Positions 34,130 to 40,803 of a stretch of DNA of 64,000 nucleotides are shown here, piece by piece. Under the pieces are notes generated by a model. That model was not told where the DNA came from, made no database searches, and worked only from the letters and a program-made list of their open reading frames with translations. The DNA is from Actinoallomurus soli (GTDB lineage Bacteria > Actinomycetota > Actinomycetes > Streptosporangiales > Streptosporangiaceae): NCBI RefSeq assembly GCF_024055715.1, contig NZ_JAMXMV010000007.1, positions 186,001-250,000 of the forward strand, in the 5' to 3' direction. Position numbers and translations under genes: made by a program. Numbering within the stretch: position 1 is the stretch's first letter; every line of letters starts with the position of its first letter.

Positions 34130-34684
34130 GTGCTGTTCTCGCCGGGTCGGCGGGCCAACGTACGGCAGGGCGAGGTCCTGGCCGTCTTCTCCCTCGGGCT
34201 GCTCCTCGGGGGCACGCTCAGCGCCACCGTGCTGTGGCTGCTGTCCGGCTTCGCGGCGCCGCTGCCCCGGACGGTGCGGATCGGGGCGATCCTGGTGTTC
34301 GCGGTGGCGGGCGTCGCCCGCGAGGCGGGCTGGATCCGCGTGCCGCTCCCCCAGAACGCCCGGCAGATCCCCCGCGAGGTGCTGCAGTACCGCGTCCGGC
34401 GGGGCTCGCTACAGTTCGGCTTCGAGCTGGGCACGGGCGTGCGCACGTACGTCTCGGCGAGCGCGCCGTACGTCGTCGCGCTCGGGCTGGTGCTCGCGCA
34501 CCAGGGGCCGCTCGCGACGATCCTGACCGGCACCGCCTTCGGCGCCGGCCGGGCGGTCACCGCGACCGCCCGGTACGCCAGCCGGAACGACGAGTGGGAC
34601 GACCGCCGGGTCGCCCGGATGCCGATCCTGACCAACGCGATCGGCGTGGCCGTCCTGGCTGCCCTCGGCCTGCTCTACGTCTGA
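34130..34684 (+). CDS. Membrane protein of unknown function (rear part of a possibly interrupted gene)
   Basis: The 184-residue product from a GTG at 34130 has about four membrane helices (VLAVFSLGLLLGGTLSATVL, TVRIGAILVFAVAGVA, YVVALGLVLAHQGPLATIL, ITNAIGVAVLAALGLLYV-like). No Shine-Dalgarno precedes the GTG. The codons before it (TRNSDF) stay in frame back to the TGA at 34109, which would be Trp (TGG) after one base change. So this may be the rear part of an about 250-residue six-helix protein. No family is recognised. Its 3' end overlaps the convergent valS gene by 10 bases. Confidence 0.6.
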   Translation: MLFSPGRRANVRQGEVLAVFSLGLLLGGTLSATVLWLLSGFAAPLPRTVRIGAILVFAVAGVAREAGWIRVPLPQNARQIPREVLQYRVRRGSLQFGFELGTGVRTYVSASAPYVVALGLVLAHQGPLATILTGTAFGAGRAVTATARYASRNDEWDDRRVARMPILTNAIGVAVLAALGLLYV

Positions 34685-37203
34685 GGCGCCAGCGTCACGT
34701 CGACGACGAAGCCCTCCTGGGGCTCCGCGTCGAGCGTCAGGTCGGCGATCCGCCCGGCGGCCCGCAGGTCGGCCACGGCGAGGCGGGAGACGTTGGCGCC
34801 GCGGACCACGGCCCGCTCGACGTCGGCGCGCATCGAGACCTTCGCCGTCGACTTGGCCTTGCGGACCTGCCGGAGCACGTCCGCGGTGGCGGCGAGGACC
34901 GCCGCGTCACCGCCCGCCGGGGCCTCGACGACCGGCCAGGCCGCCCGGTGCACCGAGCCGTCCCGCCACCACGACCAGACCTCCTCGGTGACGTAGGGCA
35001 GGATCGGCGCGAACAACCGCAGGACCACCGACAGGGCCTCCCGCAGCGCGGCACGGGCGGACACCGCCTCCTGGCCGGGCTCGCCGTCCGGCGCGCCGTA
35101 GGCGCGGGCCTTGACCAGCTCCAGGTAGTCGTCGCACAGGTCCCAGAAGAACCGCTCGGTGCGTTCGAGGGCCCGGGTGTAGTCGTACGCCTCGAAGGCG
35201 GCCGTGGCCTCGCGGACGGTGTCGGCCAGCGCCGCCAGCATCGCCAGGTCCAGCGGCTCGGTCACGGCCGCGTCCGCCGGGACGTCACCGAGGCCGAGCA
35301 CGAACTTCGAGGCGTTGAGGATCTTGATGGCCAGCCGGCGGCCGATCTTGATCTGGCCCGTGTCGAACGCCGTGTCCGTGCCGAGCCGCCCGTTGGCCGC
35401 CCAGTAGCGCACCGCGTCGGCGCCGTGCTGGACGAGCAGGTCCATCGGCGTGACGACGTTGCCCTTGGACTTGGACATCTTCTTGCGGTCCGGGTCGAGG
35501 ATCCAGCCGGACAGCGCGGTGTCGGTCCAGGGCAGCGAGTCGTGCTCCAGGTGCGCCCGCACGACCGTGGAGAACAGCCAGGTGCGGATGATGTCGTGCC
35601 CCTGGGGCCGCAGGTCGTACGGGAAGACCCGGCCGAAGAGGTCCGGGTCCCGCTCCCAGCCGCCCGCGATCTGCGGCGTCAGCGACGAGGTCGCCCAGGT
35701 GTCCATGACGTCCGGGTCGGCCGTGAAGCCGTGCGGCTTGCCGCGCTGGTCCTCGGTGAAGCCCGGCGGGGCGTCCGAGGAGGGGTCGACCGGCAGGGCG
35801 TCCTCCGGCGGCGTGATCGGCCGGTCGTGGACGGGCTCGCCGTCGGCGTCGAGGGGGTACCAGACGGGGATCGGCACGCCGAAGAACCGCTGCCGCGAGA
35901 TCAGCCAGTCGCCGGCCAGTCCCTCGACCCAGTTGTCGTACCGCCCCTTCATGTACGCCGGGTGCCAGGTCAGCTCGGCCCCGCGGGCCAGCAGCCGCTC
36001 ACGCAGCTCCGGGTCGCGCCCGCCGTTGCGGATGTACCACTGGCGGGTGGTGACGATCTCGAGCGGCTTGGAACCCCTCTCGTAGAACTTGACCGGCCGG
36101 GTGACGGGCCGCGGCTCGCCGTCGAGGTCGCCGGAGGCGCGCAGCAGCTCGACGACGCGCTCGCGGGCCGCCTGGGCGGTGAGCCCGGCCAGCTCGGAGT
36201 ACGGCTCCGGGGCGACGCCGGCGGGCGGCTCGGGCAGGATCCGGCCGTTCCAGTCGATGATCGCGCGCGTGGGCAGCTGCAGCTCCCGCCACCAGATCAC
36301 GTCGGTCAGGTCGCCGAACGTGCAGATCATCGCGATGCCGGACCCCTTGTCCGGCTCGGCGAGGTGGTGCGCGACGATCGGCACCTCGACGCCGAACAGC
36401 GGCGTGCGCGCCGTGGTGCCGAACAGCTCGCGGTAGCGCTCGTCGTCCGGGTGGGCCACCAGCGCGACGCAGGCGGGCAGCAGCTCCGGCCGGGTCGTCT
36501 CGATGTAGACCGGGCGTCCCCCGGACCCGTGGAAGCGGAGCCGGTGGAACGCGCCGGGCTGCTCGCGGTCCTCCAGCTCGGCCTGGGCGACCGCGGTGCG
36601 GAACGAGACGTCCCACAGCGTCGGGGCCTCGGAGACGTACGCCTCGCCGCGCGCCAGGTTGCGCAGGAACGCCCGCTGGGCGGCGGCGCGGGCGGGCGCG
36701 CCGATCGTCGTGTAGAGCAGGGACCAGTCCACCGACAGCCCCACGCGGCGCCAGACGTCCTCGAAGGCCTTCTCGTCCATCCGGGTCAGCCGGTCGCACA
36801 GCTCGACGAAGTTGCGCCGGGACACCGGGATCTGCCGGCCGGGCTTGTCCGGAGGTTCGAACGCCGGATCGTAGGGCAGGGACGGGTCGCATCGGACGCC
36901 GAAGTAGTTCTGCACACGGCGCTCGGTGGGCAGGCCGTTGTCGTCCCAGCCGATCGGGTAGAAGACCTCGCGGCCGCGCATCCGCTGGAAACGGGCGATC
37001 GTGTCGGTATGGGTGTAGGAGAAGACGTGACCGACGTGCAGGGAACCGCTGACCGTGGGCGGAGGCGTGTCGATCGAGTAGATCTCCGAGCGCGCCTTCG
37101 ACCGGTCGAACCGGTAGGTGCCGCGCTCGTCCCAGAGTACGGCCCACTTCTCCTCGAGACCGTCGAGCGTGGGCTTCTCCGGCGGACGCGGCTTGTCAGT
37201 CAT
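34675..37203 (-). CDS. valS: Valyl-tRNA synthetase, short archaeal/alpha-proteobacterial-like type
   Basis: The protein has 842 residues. The class I signatures are TVSGSLHVGHVFSYTHTD (HIGH) and DRKKMSKSKGNVVTP (KMSKS). The editing domain has TTRPELLPACVALVAHPDD, and the catalytic core has PQGHDIIRTWLF. The N-terminal TPPPTVSGSLHVGH wording, GWDDNGLPTERRVQ and the absence of the usual C-terminal coiled coil place it in the shorter ValS type found in archaea and some bacteria, not the standard bacterial form (PPPNVTGSLHLGH). It charges tRNA-Val in the cytoplasm. Whether a second, standard ValS exists elsewhere cannot be seen. Confidence 0.93.
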   Translation of the reverse strand: MTDKPRPPEKPTLDGLEEKWAVLWDERGTYRFDRSKARSEIYSIDTPPPTVSGSLHVGHVFSYTHTDTIARFQRMRGREVFYPIGWDDNGLPTERRVQNYFGVRCDPSLPYDPAFEPPDKPGRQIPVSRRNFVELCDRLTRMDEKAFEDVWRRVGLSVDWSLLYTTIGAPARAAAQRAFLRNLARGEAYVSEAPTLWDVSFRTAVAQAELEDREQPGAFHRLRFHGSGGRPVYIETTRPELLPACVALVAHPDDERYRELFGTTARTPLFGVEVPIVAHHLAEPDKGSGIAMICTFGDLTDVIWWRELQLPTRAIIDWNGRILPEPPAGVAPEPYSELAGLTAQAARERVVELLRASGDLDGEPRPVTRPVKFYERGSKPLEIVTTRQWYIRNGGRDPELRERLLARGAELTWHPAYMKGRYDNWVEGLAGDWLISRQRFFGVPIPVWYPLDADGEPVHDRPITPPEDALPVDPSSDAPPGFTEDQRGKPHGFTADPDVMDTWATSSLTPQIAGGWERDPDLFGRVFPYDLRPQGHDIIRTWLFSTVVRAHLEHDSLPWTDTALSGWILDPDRKKMSKSKGNVVTPMDLLVQHGADAVRYWAANGRLGTDTAFDTGQIKIGRRLAIKILNASKFVLGLGDVPADAAVTEPLDLAMLAALADTVREATAAFEAYDYTRALERTERFFWDLCDDYLELVKARAYGAPDGEPGQEAVSARAALREALSVVLRLFAPILPYVTEEVWSWWRDGSVHRAAWPVVEAPAGGDAAVLAATADVLRQVRKAKSTAKVSMRADVERAVVRGANVSRLAVADLRAAGRIADLTLDAEPQEGFVVDVTLAPQT

Positions 37204-37319
37204 GGCGCCAATGGTATTGGCGCCGGCGGCGGAGTCGGTCCTCGTCGGGTGATCGCCTGTGAGAGGGTCGGACGAGCAGAGCCGGAAACCACACCGATAA
37301 CGCGGAAGAGGGAGAACGC

Positions 37320-37628
37320 ATGCCGGACAAGGGAGAGCTGGGCTGGCGGCTGGTGGCCGGCGCGGCGGCCTTCGGCGCCGGATTCGCGGCCCGGAAGGCG
37401 ATCACCTTCGGGTGGAAGCGGGCCATGGGCAAGGAGCCCCCGTCCAACCCGGAGTCGCCGGAGGTCGAGCTGAAGGAGGCGATCGCCTGGGCCGTCGTCG
37501 TCGGCGTCGGCATGGAGGTCGCGCGGCTGCTGGCCACCCGCGCCGCCGCGAACCGCTGGCACAAGAGCACGGGCGAACTGCCCGCCGCGCTGCGCACGGC
37601 GGTGGACAAGGCCAAGAGCGTCGCCTGA
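37320..37628 (+). CDS. DUF4235 small membrane protein
   Basis: The protein has 102 residues. Two hydrophobic helices (LGWRLVAGAAAFGAGFAARK and KEAIAWAVVVGVGMEVARLL) flank a polar loop with GWKRAMGKEPPSNPESPEVE. This is the recognisable DUF4235 pattern of actinobacteria. The function is unknown; it is probably an inner-membrane protein. GGGAGAACGC just upstream serves as ribosome site. It is divergent to valS and ends before a bidirectional hairpin. Confidence 0.85.
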   Translation: MPDKGELGWRLVAGAAAFGAGFAARKAITFGWKRAMGKEPPSNPESPEVELKEAIAWAVVVGVGMEVARLLATRAAANRWHKSTGELPAALRTAVDKAKSVA

Positions 37629-37645
37629 CCGAGGTCGGTCGCGTC

Positions 37646-37674
37646 CGGCGCCCCACGGACCTCCGGGGGCGCCG
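37646..37674. terminator. Bidirectional hairpin between convergent genes
   Basis: Arms CGGCGCCCC (37646-37654) and GGGGCGCCG (37666-37674) are perfectly complementary around an 11-base loop, between the stops of the DUF4235 gene (+) and the helical protein gene (-). Confidence 0.65.
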
Positions 37675-37723
37675 CTCTCACGTTTCGCGGGGACCCGACC
37701 GCGAGGGGGATGGAGAGGCCGGA

Positions 37724-38533
37724 TCAGGCCGGGTCGGCCGGGTCGTCGTCGACGACCGACGGGGGCGGGGGAGCGCCGATGGCGCGGCGGAGATCCTTGC
37801 GCACGGTGTCGGCCAGCCGCTTGGTGGCCGTGCGGTTGAGCGTGGCGCCGGCGACGGCACCGGTCAGGAAGGGGCCCATCGTGGTCAGGTGCCGGCCGAG
37901 CGTGCGCATCAGGCGCTTGCGCAGGCCGGTTCTGGCCGCCAGGCCGAGCGCGGCGGCGACGCTGCCGGGCTGGAGCGGGTCGAACCCCCGCTGCTGGGCC
38001 CAGAGCTGCAGGAAGACCGCGCCGCGGGCGGTGCCGCTGCCGGGCACCTGTACGCCGTAGACCTCGTGCAGCTCGGCGAGCAGCTTGATCTCGATCGCGG
38101 CGACCACGACGGTCTCCGCCACGATCTGGGCGGGCGCGGACAGCAGGAGCGGCGGCGCGACGAACTCCACCGCCGCCAGCGCGCCTCCGGCCGCGCCGAC
38201 CGCGGTCGTCGCGTGCTGTGCGGAGCGCACGAGCGAGTCGGCCAGCCGCTCCCCCGTGAGCCCGCGGTGATGGGCGCGAAGGGTCTGCAGGTCGCGTACG
38301 GGGATGTGCGGTCCGATCTCCGCGACGACGTCCGTCAGCCAGCGTCCCCGCGCGAGACCCGCGGCCCTCGCCCGGCGCGCGCTCGCCGCCAGCAGGCGCG
38401 CGAGCCGGCCGAGCAGACGACCGCGGGTCTCATTGTCGATCTCATCGTCGGACAGCCGGGCGACCAGCTCCGCCATCTCCTGGCCGAGCCGGTCGTCACC
38501 GTTCTCCGGGCGGGCGAGCTCTCCCTCGGACAC
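37724..38533 (-). CDS. Helical protein of unknown function (EcsC-like)
   Basis: The protein has 269 residues and is almost wholly helical. The central section (GAAGGALAAVEFVAPPLLLS, then QIVAETVVVAAIEIKLLAEL) has two moderately hydrophobic helices. A Gly-rich part, MGPFLTGAVAGATLNRTATK, lies near the C-terminus. The pattern resembles EcsC-family proteins, but I do not see enough to be sure. It is 15 bp downstream of the DUF4193 gene on the same strand, probably one transcript. Confidence 0.7.
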   Translation of the reverse strand: MSEGELARPENGDDRLGQEMAELVARLSDDEIDNETRGRLLGRLARLLAASARRARAAGLARGRWLTDVVAEIGPHIPVRDLQTLRAHHRGLTGERLADSLVRSAQHATTAVGAAGGALAAVEFVAPPLLLSAPAQIVAETVVVAAIEIKLLAELHEVYGVQVPGSGTARGAVFLQLWAQQRGFDPLQPGSVAAALGLAARTGLRKRLMRTLGRHLTTMGPFLTGAVAGATLNRTATKRLADTVRKDLRRAIGAPPPPSVVDDDPADPA

Positions 38534-38548
38534 GGGTGAACCCCGGCG

Positions 38549-38845
38549 TCAGGCGGCGCACTCGCGGCAGATCAGCTGGCCGTTCTTCTCCTCCGCCAGC
38601 TGGCTGCGGTGGTGCACGAGGAAGCAACGAGCGCAGGTGAACTCGTCCGCCTGGCGCGGCAGAACGCGGAGGCTCAGCTCCTCGTTCGACAGGTCCGCGC
38701 CCGGCAGCTCGGTCACCTCACCGGCGTCCAGGTCCTCGTCGATGACACCCGTGCTCTTGTCCGCCCGGCGCGCCTGCAGCTCCTGCAGGCTGTCCTCGCT
38801 GAGGTCATCGTCAGTCTTGCGTGGGCTGTCGTAGTCGGTGGCCAT
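38549..38845 (-). CDS. DUF4193 zinc-ribbon protein
   Basis: The protein has 98 residues. An acidic N-terminal half (MATDYDSPRKTDDDLSEDSL) is followed by EFTCARCFLVHHRSQLAEEK and ICRECAA. This gives a CxxC...CxxC zinc ribbon diagnostic of DUF4193, a highly conserved small actinobacterial family. Its role is unknown, though size and acidity suggest a partner of the transcription or translation machinery. It starts a leftward unit, and the divergent kinase gene lies 332 bp away. Confidence 0.9.
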   Translation of the reverse strand: MATDYDSPRKTDDDLSEDSLQELQARRADKSTGVIDEDLDAGEVTELPGADLSNEELSLRVLPRQADEFTCARCFLVHHRSQLAEEKNGQLICRECAA

Positions 38846-39024
38846 CTTCTGTCTCCATCCCCCTCGGTCCTTAGTTATGCGCCCCGTCGCGCGGGTCTAA
38901 CGCTCGGGAGGCCCATCTTGTGCCCGATCCGGGCGGGAAATTCTGTCACGGGATTTGACCCCGAACACGCAAGGCGCGTCGTATCACTCCGTGACTCCCC
39001 TCACCGCGCTTCCGAGTTGTCCGA

Positions 39025-39040
39025 TGTGGTGTAAATCACA
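39025..39040. promoter_or_regulatory. Crp-like site in the DUF4193/kinase intergenic region
   Basis: TGTGGTGTAAATCACA differs from the Crp consensus TGTGA-N6-TCACA by one base. It lies in the 332-bp gap 38846-39177, which otherwise shows no gene or hairpin. It is 153 bp upstream of the kinase start and 180 bp from the DUF4193 start. One short match in 64 kb can be chance, so this is a candidate only. Confidence 0.4.
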
Positions 39041-39177
39041 CGGCGCATGGTGAAGCGGTGACCGCCCTCCCCCTGAACCGGATGATGACGGCGAACGTCA
39101 CAGGTAACGCGATATGGTTTCCCGCCTGTACGGACCTGGCGGGTGCACAGGATAAGGGTTGTGGGAAGGGGTCACAC

Positions 39178-40761
39178 ATGCCGGATGCCGCTCCCCTGGA
39201 GCCGGGCGATCCGGCCGCGCTGGGGCAGTATCGCGTAGTCGGAAGGCTCGGAGAGGGCGGCCAGGGGGCGGTCTTCCTCGGCCGGTCCCCGTCAGGGGAC
39301 CCAGTGGCGATCAAGCTGCTGCACGAGCAGATGAACTCCGACTCCTCCGCCCGGACGCGGTTCGCGCGCGAGGCCCAGGCGGCCCAGAAGGTCTCGGCCT
39401 TCTGCACCGCGCGGGTCCTGGACTATGACCTGAACGGCCGTCCGCCGTACATCATCAGCGAGTTCATCGATGGACCGCCGCTGTACGACGTGGTCCTTCA
39501 GGAGGGCCCTTTCGAGGGGGCGGCGCTCGAGCGCCTGGCGATCGGCACGGCGACCGCGCTCGCGGCCATTCACGAGGCCGGCATCGTGCACCGCGATTTC
39601 AAGCCGAACAACGTTCTGCTGGCCTCCGACGGCCCGCGGGTGGTCGACTTCGGCATCGCGCGGTCCGTGAACTCCGAGCAGAGTTCGGTGACCGCGACCG
39701 GCATGGTCGTCGGCACGCCCGGATACCTCGCCCCGGAGCAGCTCACGGGTGAGCCCCTGACGCCGGCCGTGGACATCTTCGCGTGGGGCGCCACGATGGT
39801 CTTCGCGGCGACCGGGCGGTCGCCGTTCGAGGCCGAGACGCTCCCGATCATCATCAACCGGATCCTCAACGAGGAGCCGGACCTGTCCCGGCTGCACGGC
39901 ACCATGCGCGAGCTGGTCGCCTCCGCCCTGGACAAGAACCCGCGCCGCCGCCCCGCCGCGCACCAGCTCCTGCTGCGCCTGCTCGGCCAGGTCGGCGCGG
40001 CGCCCGGCCCGGCGGCCGACCGCAACGACCTGCTCGACAAGGGCACCCAGATCGCCGCGCAGCTGCCGCCGCCTCCGCCGATCGTGACGCCGCCGCCCGC
40101 GATGCCGTCCATGGGTCCCGGCCCCTCCACCCCGCCGCCGATGATGCACCCCGGCCCCTCGACGCCGCCGCCGATGATGCATCCCGGTCCGGCGACGCCG
40201 AACCCGATGATGCGGCCGGGCCCCCAGACGCCTCCGCCGTGGCAGGGGCAGGGGCGGCCCACGTACCCGCAGGGCGGCGGGTACGTCCCTCCGCCGCCGC
40301 GGAAGAAGAGCAACGCCCCGCTCTTCGTCGGCATCGGCTGCGTCGCCGCGCTCCTGCTCGTCATCGGCGTGCCGATCGCGATCGGCGCGGGCCTGATGCA
40401 CAAGGTCAACACGAGCGGGCTGCCGTCGGGCTTCGACGGCAGCTGGGCCGGCAACGCCACGCCGACGAGCAACCTGGCGTTCGGCACGAGCAAGTCCCAC
40501 GAGGTCGACCTCTCGCTCTACCGGCTCATCAAGTCGGGCAACGTCCGGTACGAGACCTGCTCGGGCAGCCTGGACAACCCCCAGGTCTCCGACGACGACA
40601 AGCAGGTGACGTTCCAGCAGACCCTCACGTCGTACGGGACGGACCAGTGCCTGTCCCCCTCGTACGTGACGCTGACGCTGAACGGCTCGTCGATGACCTG
40701 GCGGATGAGCCAGACCGCCGGCGGCGCTCCGCTCGCCACCGGAACCCTCACCAAGCAGTAG
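39178..40761 (+). CDS. Membrane serine/threonine protein kinase with proline-rich linker
   Basis: The protein has 527 residues from the ATG at 39178 (GAAGGGG upstream). The Hanks kinase domain (about 17-285) has GEGGQGAVFLG, the ATP-binding Lys in VAIKLLHEQ, the catalytic loop HRDFKPNN, DFG (VVDFGIARS) and GTPGYLAPEQ. A Pro/Met-rich linker (about 297-372) repeats PGPSTPPPMMH. One membrane helix (about 378-404) precedes a 120-residue extracellular domain with two Cys and no known sensor motif. HRDF replaces the usual HRDL. It shares about the same kinase with the next gene, 42 bp downstream. Ligand and targets are unknown. Confidence 0.92.
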   Translation: MPDAAPLEPGDPAALGQYRVVGRLGEGGQGAVFLGRSPSGDPVAIKLLHEQMNSDSSARTRFAREAQAAQKVSAFCTARVLDYDLNGRPPYIISEFIDGPPLYDVVLQEGPFEGAALERLAIGTATALAAIHEAGIVHRDFKPNNVLLASDGPRVVDFGIARSVNSEQSSVTATGMVVGTPGYLAPEQLTGEPLTPAVDIFAWGATMVFAATGRSPFEAETLPIIINRILNEEPDLSRLHGTMRELVASALDKNPRRRPAAHQLLLRLLGQVGAAPGPAADRNDLLDKGTQIAAQLPPPPPIVTPPPAMPSMGPGPSTPPPMMHPGPSTPPPMMHPGPATPNPMMRPGPQTPPPWQGQGRPTYPQGGGYVPPPPRKKSNAPLFVGIGCVAALLLVIGVPIAIGAGLMHKVNTSGLPSGFDGSWAGNATPTSNLAFGTSKSHEVDLSLYRLIKSGNVRYETCSGSLDNPQVSDDDKQVTFQQTLTSYGTDQCLSPSYVTLTLNGSSMTWRMSQTAGGAPLATGTLTKQ

Positions 40762-40803
40762 GCCGCGAGAAAGGCCCCAGAACCAGTCCCAGGGAGGACG
40801 CCC

